Below are positions 51,688 through 58,945 of a stretch of DNA of 64,000 nt, one piece after another; positions within the stretch are counted from its first letter, which is position 1, and every line of letters begins with the position of its first letter. The notes below the pieces were generated by a model. The model was not told the DNA's origin, made no database searches, and saw nothing but the letters and a program-made list of their open reading frames with translations. Origin of the DNA: G963666895 sp963666895 (GTDB taxonomy: Bacteria > Desulfobacterota > Desulfovibrionia > Desulfovibrionales > Desulfovibrionaceae); the NCBI GenBank assembly GCA_963666895.2, contig CAXXNS010000003.1, positions 210,145-274,144 on the forward strand. The letters run 5' to 3'. The position numbers were made by a program, and so were the translations under genes.

Positions 51688-51842
51688 GGATGCGGTTCAC
51701 GGGGCCGCCATTTTCACCTCACCTTGATCGTGTGACGATAACATTCCAAAGTTGCTGGCGATTCAATTTGCCTCGCGTGACGGGAAGCGGTCAGCAAATC
51801 CCCGGGAAGGTGCTCGGAAGGGAGTCCGGCCGTTTCATGGGG

Positions 51843-51890
51843 CGGGTCATTTCGACCCGGGGAGCCGATTTCGGTGGGTCAAATGGGGTC
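51843..51890. promoter_or_regulatory. GGGTC/GACCC repeats, candidate activator-binding sites
   Basis: CGGGTC (51843-51848) and GACCCG (51854-51859) form a perfect 6-bp inverted repeat with spacer ATTTC. Two more GGGTC half-sites are at 51876-51880 and 51886-51890. They lie about 160-210 bp upstream of the sigma-54 promoter, where an enhancer-binding protein would sit. The rest of the 653-bp intergenic region (51620-52272) shows no gene. Confidence 0.45.
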
Positions 51891-52272
51891 GCTTTTTAGG
51901 GGCTTGGCAGAGCGTTTTTTTGGGGGTTATAATTAGAAATAAGGGGAATTATGCCCGGGCGGGCATAGTTTCGGTAGCGGTCTGTTTCACGCCTGACCTG
52001 CAGACCGGACCGCGGGTTCCCGTGGTTCGCCTTCGGTGCGAGCGGTTCCGTGCAATAGACCGAAATACCGTGTATGCTTCAGCGCCGTCCGCCAGGGCTT
52101 CGCGCCATCGGCGTTTTGCCAACTCCCGGTCCCGGGAGCAGGGCGGCGGGCCGTCCGGTCAGGCGAACACGGCTGCGTACCTCGCGGTTCAGGCGTGTAT
52201 TCGTGGTCTTGGTTCGATATTTGTAGGGAGCCTTCATACCGAAGGACACTTGGAAAGCGGGGGGAGCGGTTC

Positions 52273-53418
52273 ATGGTGGATGTGTTCAAGTTCACGATTC
52301 CGGAGGTCATTTTCGGCCGCGGCAGCCTGAAATACGCGGGGGTGTGCGCCAGGCGGCTCGGAGCCTCCAAGGTCTTCGTGGTCTCCGACCCGGGCATCGA
52401 GGCGGCGGGCTGGGTGGATCTGCTGTTCTCCCATCTCCGGGAGGAGGGGCTCGATTTCGCCTACTTCGGCAACGTGGCTGCCAATCCCCGGGATTTTCAG
52501 GTGCGCAACGGGCTGGAGCTTTACAAGAAGGCGGGCGCGGACGTGGTCATGGCCCTGGGCGGCGGCAGCCCCATGGACGCGGCCAAGGGCATCGCCCTGG
52601 TGGCCAGCAACGGCGGGGAGGTGCGCGACTACGAAGGCGCCAATCAGGTCAAGTTTCCCCTGCCGCCCATGGTCTTCATCCCCACGACCATGGGTAGCGA
52701 GTCCAACATTTCCCAGTTCACCGTGGTCACGGACATGGAGCGCCACCTGAAGATGACCATCATCAGCCGGACCCTGGTGCCCAACATCTCCATCACCGAT
52801 CCGTTGCTCCTGGAGACCCTGACTCGCGACCTGATCATCCCGCCCCTGTTCGATTCCCTGGCCCATGCCGTGGAGTCCTACGTCTCGCCCATCGCCAATC
52901 CCTACACCGAGATGATGAGCCTCAAGGGGCTGGACCTGCTCATCAGGCACATCCATCCGGCCCTGGAGACGCTCAACCTCGACGACCTGGAGCAGTTGGC
53001 CATCGCCGGAACCTCGGCGGGCATGGCCTTCACCAACGCCAGCGTGGGCGCGGGGCACGCCCTGGCGCACGCCCTGGGCGGCATGTACGACGTGGTGCAC
53101 GGCATGGCCCACTCCCTGCTGCTGCCCACGGTCATGCGCTACAACATGCCCGTATGCGAGCACAAGATGGCCCGCCTGGGCGAAATCATCATCGGCAAAC
53201 GGCTGAAGAGCGACGAGGCCACCGCCCTGGCCGGCATCGAGGCCCTGGAGGAGCTGCGTGACGCCCTGGGCATTCCGTCCCGCCTCAGCGAGATATTGCC
53301 GGACAAAACCCAGCTCCCGCAAATGAGCAGAAACGCGGCCAACGACATCTGCCTGCTGACCAATCCCCGCCCGGCCGCCTGGAAGGACATGCTCAACCTG
53401 TATTACGAGGTGTGGTGA
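52273..53418 (+). CDS. Iron-containing alcohol dehydrogenase
   Basis: A 381-residue group III alcohol dehydrogenase. NAD(P)-binding part: FGRGSLKYAGVCARRLGASK, VVMALGGGSPMDAAKGIALV (GGGSxxDxAK motif) and FIPTTMGSESNISQFTVVTD. Metal ligands are in the family positions: PPLFDSLAHAVESYVSPIAN (D and H) and VGAGHALAHALGGMYDVVHG MAHSLLLP (H-x-x-x-H pair). It interconverts alcohols and aldehydes, which makes it a natural partner of AOR: alcohol to aldehyde to acid or the reverse. ATG 52273 follows GGGGGGAG. The kinase gene starts in its stop codon. No sigma-54 site was found directly upstream. Confidence 0.93.
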   Translation: MVDVFKFTIPEVIFGRGSLKYAGVCARRLGASKVFVVSDPGIEAAGWVDLLFSHLREEGLDFAYFGNVAANPRDFQVRNGLELYKKAGADVVMALGGGSPMDAAKGIALVASNGGEVRDYEGANQVKFPLPPMVFIPTTMGSESNISQFTVVTDMERHLKMTIISRTLVPNISITDPLLLETLTRDLIIPPLFDSLAHAVESYVSPIANPYTEMMSLKGLDLLIRHIHPALETLNLDDLEQLAIAGTSAGMAFTNASVGAGHALAHALGGMYDVVHGMAHSLLLPTVMRYNMPVCEHKMARLGEIIIGKRLKSDEATALAGIEALEELRDALGIPSRLSEILPDKTQLPQMSRNAANDICLLTNPRPAAWKDMLNLYYEVW

Positions 53419-54626
53419 TGCCGCATTCGACCCGCCTTGACGACATCGTGGGAATCGAGTCCATCAAGCTGGGCTTTTTCAAGGAGGCGCAGAAGACCAT
53501 CCAGGAGCTCAAGGCCTCCAACATCGAACTGGAGCAGAAGCGCCAGGACGTGCAGGCCATCCTCAACGGCATCCCGGACGTCATGTTCGTGCTGTCCCTG
53601 GACTTCAAGATTCTCTCGGTGAACAACGCCTTTTTCGAGAAATACGACATCACCGACCCCCAGGGCCTGCCCTGCCACCAGGTGTTCAAGGGACGGGACA
53701 AGCCCTGTTCCCCCTGCCCCCTGATAATGGCCAAGGAGGGGGCGTGCCGGGTGTGCAGGCACCTGCAGATCATGCCCCTGGCCGGGGAAAACCGCCAGAT
53801 CGAGTGTACCGCCTCCCTGATGTACGACGCCGAGGGCCGCCCGGGCAAGGTGCTGCTGCTGCAACGGGACGTGACCCTGGAAAAGCAGTATCAGGTCAAG
53901 TACTTCCAGGCCGAGCGCATGGCCACGGTCGGCGTGCTGGCCGAAGGCGTGGCCCACGAGATCAACAACCCCCTGACCAGCATCCGGGGCTTCGCCGAGG
54001 CCCTGAAACAGCGGCTGGGCAAGCTGGCCGAATGCATGCTGGAAAACGGCGATTGCAATGACCTGCTGGAGCACTACCGGGAATACCTGGACATCGTGCT
54101 CCAGGAATGCCGCCGCTGTTCGGAGATCGTCCAGAACCTGCTGACCTTCGGCCACCGGGAGATACGTTCCCTGTCCATCGTCAATCTTGAAGACGTGGTG
54201 GACAACACCCTCAAGCTCCTGCATCCCCGGCTGTCCCAACTCCGGCCGGACATCATCAAGGTGCTCCGCGAGGAACAGGATCCCTGCGTCATGGGCCATC
54301 CCGGGGAGCTCATGCAGGTGATCCTCAACCTGGTGCTCAACGCCCTGTATGCGGTCCGGGAGTCCGGGGACATCACCATCCTGACCGAGGTGCAGGACAA
54401 TCTGGTCATCCTCAAGGTCATGGACACCGGGCCCGGCATCCTCGATGAGCATCTGGACAAGCTGTTCGAGCCTTTCTTCACCACCAAACCTGCCGGCCAG
54501 GGCATCGGCGTCGGCCTTTCCACCTGCTACAACATCATCAAGAAGCACGGCGGCGAGATCACCGTGGAGAGCGGGCAGGGCAAGGGGGCCGTGTTCGAGG
54601 TCATCCTGCCGTATTTCGACGAGTAG
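53418..54626 (+). CDS. Soluble sensor histidine kinase with Cys-rich PAS domain
   Basis: A 402-residue cytoplasmic kinase without membrane segments. After a coiled-coil start (FKEAQKTIQELKASNIELEQ) a PAS domain follows (VQAILNGIPDVMFVLSLDFK). It contains five cysteines: C86 in LPCHQVFKGRDK, C97 and C100 in PCSPC, C110 and C113 in ACRVC. The phospho-acceptor is H180 (GVAHEINNPLTSI); the HATPase shows LNLVLNALYAV, DTGPGI and GIGVGLSTCYNI. It overlaps the alcohol dehydrogenase stop by one base and precedes the sigma-54 regulator, so the pair is a two-component system. The Cys set suggests redox or Fe-S sensing. Confidence 0.9.
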   Translation: MPHSTRLDDIVGIESIKLGFFKEAQKTIQELKASNIELEQKRQDVQAILNGIPDVMFVLSLDFKILSVNNAFFEKYDITDPQGLPCHQVFKGRDKPCSPCPLIMAKEGACRVCRHLQIMPLAGENRQIECTASLMYDAEGRPGKVLLLQRDVTLEKQYQVKYFQAERMATVGVLAEGVAHEINNPLTSIRGFAEALKQRLGKLAECMLENGDCNDLLEHYREYLDIVLQECRRCSEIVQNLLTFGHREIRSLSIVNLEDVVDNTLKLLHPRLSQLRPDIIKVLREEQDPCVMGHPGELMQVILNLVLNALYAVRESGDITILTEVQDNLVILKVMDTGPGILDEHLDKLFEPFFTTKPAGQGIGVGLSTCYNIIKKHGGEITVESGQGKGAVFEVILPYFDE

Positions 54627-54631
54627 ATGCC

Positions 54632-56032
54632 ATGAAGAGTTCCGACAGGATCAACATCCTGGTGGTGGATGACGAACCCTTGATCTGCAAGCTGGCGGAG
54701 AGGGAACTGGCCCTGTCCGACCGCAAGGTGACCACGGCCTGCACGGGCGCCCAGGCCCTGAAGCTCACCGCCCAGCACGACTTCGACGTCATCATCCTGG
54801 ACGTGAGGCTGCCGGACGCCAGCGGCTTGAGCCTGCTGGAGCGCTTCCGGGAGAGTCTGCCGGACGTGGAGGTCATCATGATCACCGGGTACTCCGAGGT
54901 GCCCAGCGCGGTGGAGGCCATGAAGATGGGGGCCTACGACTACATCACCAAGCCCTTTTCCCTGGACGAGATCAACCTGGTCATCGGCCGGGCCTACCAG
55001 CGGAGCCTGCTGCAAAAGGAGGTCCGCCTACTGCGGAAGAGCAGCATCGGCAAGCCGCCCAAAAATCTCATCGGCCAGTCCGCGGCCATCCGCGAAATCG
55101 AGTTCCTGGTGGACAAGGTGGCGCCTACCCAGACTCCGGTCCTGATCACCGGGGAGAGCGGCGTGGGCAAGAACGTGGTGGTCAGCCTCCTGCACGCCAA
55201 GAGCACCCGGGCGGACAAGCCCCTGATCGTCAAGAACTGCGGCGCGTTCAACCATGAACTGCTGCGCAGCGAACTCTTCGGCTATCGCAAGGGCGCGTTC
55301 ACCGGGGCCGTGGACTCGCAGGAGGGCTTGCTGGCCCTGGCCAACAACGGATCCCTGTTCTTCGACGAGGTGGGCGAGTTGTCCCTGGAAGTGCAGTCCA
55401 TGCTGCTGCGCGTGCTGGAGTCCAAGAAGTACCGCCGCGTGGGGGACAAGGAGGAGCGCACGGTCAATGTCCGCTTCTTCTTCGCCACCAACCGCGACCT
55501 GGCCAGGGAGGTGGAGGAGGGACGATTCCACGAGGCCCTGTTCCACCGCCTCAATGTGTTCTGCATCCAGATTCCCCCGTTGCGCGAACGCAAGGAGGAC
55601 ATCCCCTCGCTTATGGAGTACTTCTTGGGCCACCTGTACCCGGACCGCCCGCCTTACAAGGTGTCCAAGCAGGCCCTGCAGTGCCTCATGTCCTACCATT
55701 GGCCGGGAAACGTGCGCGAATTGCGCAACGTCATCGAGCGCGGCATGATCCTGGCCGAGAACGACCTGATCACGCTCAAGTCCCTGCCCGTGGACATCAC
55801 CAAGTGCCTGGACGACTCCGAGACCTGCGATCCGTTCCCCTCGCTGGACCAGCACGAGAAGAAGTTCATCCTGCGCGTCATGGAGCACGTGGGTCACAAC
55901 AGGACCAAGGCGGCCAAGATATTGGGCATCGGACGCAAGACCCTGTACCGCAAGCTCAAGAGCTACGGCCTGGACGATCAGTTCTACGGGAATGGTAACG
56001 GGAACGGAAACGGGGACGCGAACCACAATTGA
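54632..56032 (+). CDS. NtrC-family sigma-54-dependent response regulator
   Basis: A 466-residue regulator: receiver with D57 in VIILDVRLPDASG, K in YITKPFSLDE; AAA+ domain with Walker A GESGVGKNVV, GAFTGA (residues 221-226, sigma-54 contact), LFFDEVGELSLEVQSMLLRV, and R-finger region FATNRDLAREVEEGRFHEAL; C-terminal Fis-type helix-turn-helix (MEHVGHNRTKAAKILGIGRK, TLYRKLKSYG). The tail is an odd GN repeat (YGNGNGNGNGDANHN). It follows its kinase by 5 bp. The obvious target in the window is the sigma-54 promoter at 51671 upstream of ferredoxin-aor. Confidence 0.95.
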   Translation: MKSSDRINILVVDDEPLICKLAERELALSDRKVTTACTGAQALKLTAQHDFDVIILDVRLPDASGLSLLERFRESLPDVEVIMITGYSEVPSAVEAMKMGAYDYITKPFSLDEINLVIGRAYQRSLLQKEVRLLRKSSIGKPPKNLIGQSAAIREIEFLVDKVAPTQTPVLITGESGVGKNVVVSLLHAKSTRADKPLIVKNCGAFNHELLRSELFGYRKGAFTGAVDSQEGLLALANNGSLFFDEVGELSLEVQSMLLRVLESKKYRRVGDKEERTVNVRFFFATNRDLAREVEEGRFHEALFHRLNVFCIQIPPLRERKEDIPSLMEYFLGHLYPDRPPYKVSKQALQCLMSYHWPGNVRELRNVIERGMILAENDLITLKSLPVDITKCLDDSETCDPFPSLDQHEKKFILRVMEHVGHNRTKAAKILGIGRKTLYRKLKSYGLDDQFYGNGNGNGNGDANHN

Positions 56033-56283
56033 CCGCGTTGGGGCTGATCATATCACCCAAGGCCCGCATGGCGGTCCGGGGTGTCGCCCGAAGGGCGAGG
56101 GCCAGACTGTCTGTTTCTTCTTCCCCTTCCGTTCGTTGTCGTTTTCCGGGAGCCTGTCGGAAGAGCGCTTGGCGTGGCTGGAGCAGGGCCTTGCTGCGGA
56201 CCGAAACGGGTCTAAAACGGGTTTTATATTCTGCTGAGGCGATCGACCTTGTAGGAGCGATCGTTGTAACACGCTGAAATATT

Positions 56284-56337
56284 TGGTGCCCAGGGCGGGA
56301 ATCGAACCCGCACAGACCGAAGTCCGAGGGATTTTAG
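56284..56337 (-). repeat. tRNA-Leu 3' half, cut at the anticodon loop (candidate att remnant)
   Basis: Minus strand: CTAAAATCCC, variable arm CTCGGACTTCGGTCTG, GTGCGGGTTCGATTC, then CCGCCCTGGGCACCA. It matches a tRNA-Leu from the anticodon loop to CCA; the position where U33 should stand is already C, so the tRNA similarity ends there. The shared sequence at 56356-56426 follows 18 bp away, as in the copy at 45.7 kb. The rest of the 56033-56465 gap has no gene. Confidence 0.7.
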
Positions 56338-56355
56338 GACACGTCCGACGGACTT

Positions 56356-56426
56356 TAACATATCGTAATAATTTAATGTTGCTTTACGGCCAGCACCTTG
56401 CACGACATGCTTTCCTTGCCCGGCCG
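56356..56426. repeat. Shared 70-bp sequence next to tRNA fragment, copy 2
   Basis: TAACATATCGTAATAATTTA leads into TACGGCCAGCACCTTGCACG then ACATGCTTTCCTTGCCCGGC. Partner of 45758-45830, same orientation and same distance from the tRNA-Leu fragment. Confidence 0.6.
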
Positions 56427-56465
56427 TAAAGGAATTTACCGTCCGGTTTGAATCCGGCGGTCCTG

Positions 56466-57950
56466 TCAACAAGCCTGCATGGCCAGCAGCCGCTTGCGCA
56501 TCAGGGTGTAGTGCTCCCCGCAGATGATCAGTTCGAAGACCACGGGCAGATACCGGGGCCGGAACAGGTTCGGGATGACCAGCTTCCAGTAGTATGGGCT
56601 GGCCTTCGAGAACAGGCCGATGCGGACCACGCTCTTGACTGCGGCCTGCAGGTCCTGTCGGGTGACCTTGGCCTTGGCCGTGGGCGTGTAGTTCTTCAGG
56701 AAGGTGTTGATGCGCCGGTAGTACAAGCGCCGGGAATAGATGCGTTCGATGATCCTGCGGTAGCCGTCCACCAGCACCTTGGGGTCCATCTTGGGAATGA
56801 AGTTCAGACTGCCGACGGTGTTGTTTCCGTCGGTGTCGCCCAACAGTCGGTTTTCAGCCTGAAGCCGCTTCCAGAGCCTGGTCTGGGGCATGGCCATGAG
56901 GATCCCGACCATGGCCGTGACGATGCCTACCTGTTGGATGAAGCGGACCTGGGCGTCGAAGGTGGATTCCGAATCGTTGTCAAAGCCCACGATGAATCCG
57001 GCTGTGACCTGCATGCCATGGCCCTGGATGGTCCGCACTGCCTGGACAAGGTCCCGGCTGGCGTTCTGGTGCTTGCCGCATTCCTTGAGGCTGTCCACCT
57101 CGGGCGTCTCGATGCCCAGGAACACCTTGTGGAAATTGGCCCGGCTCATCAGGCTCATCAGCTCGGGGTCGTCGGAAAGATTGGTGCTGGCCTCGGTCTG
57201 GAACTGGAAGGGGTAGTTGCGCTCCTTCTGCCACTGGATGAGTTGGGGAAGCATCTCCTTCACATCCCGGGTGTTGCCGATGAAATTGTCGTCCACTATG
57301 AACACCCCACCGCGCCAGCCCGCGCGATACAGGGAGTCGAATTCGGCCATCATCTGGGCCGGGGCCTTGGTGCGCGGGGTGCGGCCGTTCAGGACCACGA
57401 TGTCGCAGAATTCGCAGTTGAACGGGCAGCCCCGGGAATACTGCACGGACATGGTGGCGTAGTCTTTCATCCGGATCAGGCTCCAGTCCGGAATGGGCGT
57501 GGCCGAGATGTCCGGCCGGACCTTGGAATCATAGACGCGCCGGGGCGCGCCCTGGGCAAGGTCTTCCAGGAAGGGAGCGAGGGTGACCTCGGCCTCGCCG
57601 AGCACGAAGTGGTCCACTTCGGGAAATTGTTCGTGCTCCACGGAGAAGAGCGGCCCCCCGGCCACCACGGTCTTTCCCATGGCCTTGCAGCGGGCGATGA
57701 TGGCGTGGGACGAGTCGCGCTGCACCAACATGGCGCTGACGAAGATCATGTCCGCGTCTTGAATGTCCCGGTCGCGCAGCCGGTGGGTGTTGGTGTCGAT
57801 GAGGCGGAGGTTCCATTCCTTGGGCAGCATGGCCCCTACGGTCATGAGACCCAGAGGAGGAAAGGCGGCCTTTTTGGATATGTACTTGAGGACTGTCTTA
57901 AAACTCCAGAAAGTATCCGGGTATTCGGGATATACAAGTAATACGTTCAT
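56466..57950 (-). CDS. B12-binding radical SAM protein with DUF4070-type C-terminus
   Basis: A 494-residue enzyme. The N-terminal cobalamin-binding-type domain has FPPLGLMTVGAMLPKEWNLR, DADMIFVSAMLVQRDSSHAI and TVVAGGPLFSVEHEQFPEVD. The radical SAM core carries SRGCPFNCEFCDIVVLNGRT (CxxxCxxC) and GVFIVDDNFIGNTRDVKEML, with HKVFLGIETPEVDSLKECGK. The C-terminal 130 residues (RIYSRRLYYRRINTFLKNYT) fit the DUF4070 region of the hopanoid-methylase/BchE-like group. The substrate is unknown; lipid or tetrapyrrole methylation is a family-level possibility. It lies alone between the third tRNA fragment and copy B of the RNA-binding-protein gene. Confidence 0.88.
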   Translation of the reverse strand: MNVLLVYPEYPDTFWSFKTVLKYISKKAAFPPLGLMTVGAMLPKEWNLRLIDTNTHRLRDRDIQDADMIFVSAMLVQRDSSHAIIARCKAMGKTVVAGGPLFSVEHEQFPEVDHFVLGEAEVTLAPFLEDLAQGAPRRVYDSKVRPDISATPIPDWSLIRMKDYATMSVQYSRGCPFNCEFCDIVVLNGRTPRTKAPAQMMAEFDSLYRAGWRGGVFIVDDNFIGNTRDVKEMLPQLIQWQKERNYPFQFQTEASTNLSDDPELMSLMSRANFHKVFLGIETPEVDSLKECGKHQNASRDLVQAVRTIQGHGMQVTAGFIVGFDNDSESTFDAQVRFIQQVGIVTAMVGILMAMPQTRLWKRLQAENRLLGDTDGNNTVGSLNFIPKMDPKVLVDGYRRIIERIYSRRLYYRRINTFLKNYTPTAKAKVTRQDLQAAVKSVVRIGLFSKASPYYWKLVIPNLFRPRYLPVVFELIICGEHYTLMRKRLLAMQAC

Positions 57951-58213
57951 ATCGTTCTCTTTTTTTGTTTGGCTGAGTTGTCGCGTTGGGGAGGAAACGG
58001 GGAAAAGGTCGTTTAGACAATGCACTATTATGAACAGCATACGCCTATGAATGGGTAAAGCAAGGGCTAAAAAAATAAAAAGCATCGTTTTGAAAAGCAT
58101 GGCGTCTTAGCCAAACATTCCGCTCAAGGCTAGGTATAATTGGCGAAACAACGGCCGAATCGTTTCCATGCCCCTTTCAGGCCAAAAATAAAATCAAATA
58201 CCAAAAATAGTTC

Positions 58214-58409
58214 TTGACATTTTCGACGCGGTAGGAGAGTAAATAAAGATACACACCAGCCGCACCCGTGTAAGCGCGGTCTGAACATGACCAATGTTGG
58301 TGGTCAATGAATGAAACAAGTCGAGGAGCAGTGTGCGCGTCCCGCATGCCGCTCCTTTTCTATTGATGCACGGGCATCTCGTAATTACCTTTTTGTTTGG
58401 AGAGTTTGA
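58214..58409 (+). promoter_or_regulatory. Promoter and conserved structured 5' leader of RNA-binding protein gene B
   Basis: TTGACA at 58214-58219 is the likely -35 box, in a different upstream context from copy A. From 58251 the leader is nearly identical to copy A over 159 nt, including the GACC/GGTC repeat and the GGAGC...GCTCC hairpin; in the hairpin CACGT of copy A is CATGC here. The remaining part of the gap after the radical SAM gene (57951-58213) is AT-rich without a gene. Confidence 0.55.
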
Positions 58410-58673
58410 ATGTCTAAGAATCTCTATGTCGGCAACCTGGCCTGGACCACCACCGAAGACGAAGTGCGCGCGGCTTTCGCGGCCTTTGGCGAAGTGACTT
58501 CCATCAACCTGATCGAAGATCGGGAAACCGGTCGTCCGCGCGGCTTCGGGTTTGTCGAAATGGATGACGACGGTGCGCGCGAGGCCATCCAGAACCTGGA
58601 CGGCAAGGACCTGGGCGGCCGGACCATCAAGGTCAACGAGGCCAAGCCCCGCACCGAGCGTCCCCGCTGGTAG
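58410..58673 (+). CDS. RRM-type RNA-binding protein, copy B
   Basis: An 87-residue single-RRM protein, paralogue of 34616-34879: RNP2 KNLYVGNLAW and RNP1 GRPRGFGFVEM are identical. Differences lie in loops (T13, A20, I32, D54). Nucleotide identity runs through the leader, the coding part and the terminator, so the copies separated recently or are kept alike by recombination. The adjacent tRNA-Leu gene is intact here. Confidence 0.93.
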   Translation: MSKNLYVGNLAWTTTEDEVRAAFAAFGEVTSINLIEDRETGRPRGFGFVEMDDDGAREAIQNLDGKDLGGRTIKVNEAKPRTERPRW

Positions 58674-58700
58674 CATTACCGCTGGATATTTCCGGCAAGC

Positions 58701-58733
58701 AAGGCCCGGTTCCCTTGGGAACCGGGCCTTTTT
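58701..58733 (+). terminator. Rho-independent terminator of RNA-binding protein gene B
   Basis: Same 14-bp stem as at 34907-34938 (AAGGCCCGGTTCCC / GGGAACCGGGCCTT) followed by a T-run. Confidence 0.9.
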
Positions 58734-58797
58734 ACGTCGTCTCGCCTTTGTGTCGCTGCCGGGAAGGGCCAACCAGGTGATTCCGTGTATGAAACAA

Positions 58798-58884
58798 TGG
58801 TGCCCAGGGCGGGAATCGAACCCGCACACCCCGAAGGATAAGGGATTTTAAGTCCCTTGCGTCTACCAGTTCCGCCACCCGGGC
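58798..58884 (-). tRNA. tRNA-Leu (anticodon UAA)
   Basis: A complete cloverleaf of 87 nt including the encoded CCA. The acceptor GCCCGGG pairs with CCTGGGC (one G-U). The anticodon stem AGGGA/TCCCT encloses CTTAAAA, so the anticodon is TAA. The long variable arm has a TTCG tetraloop, and the T arm is GCGGGTTCGATTCCCGC. It is the only intact tRNA in the window; three 3' fragments of leucine tRNAs occur to its left at 35005, 45686 and 56284. Confidence 0.95.
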
Positions 58885-58945
58885 ACTGGGCAAACCACTA
58901 CCGTCCCGGAGGCTTGGGAGTCAATGCGGGCGAAGACCGTGTCCG

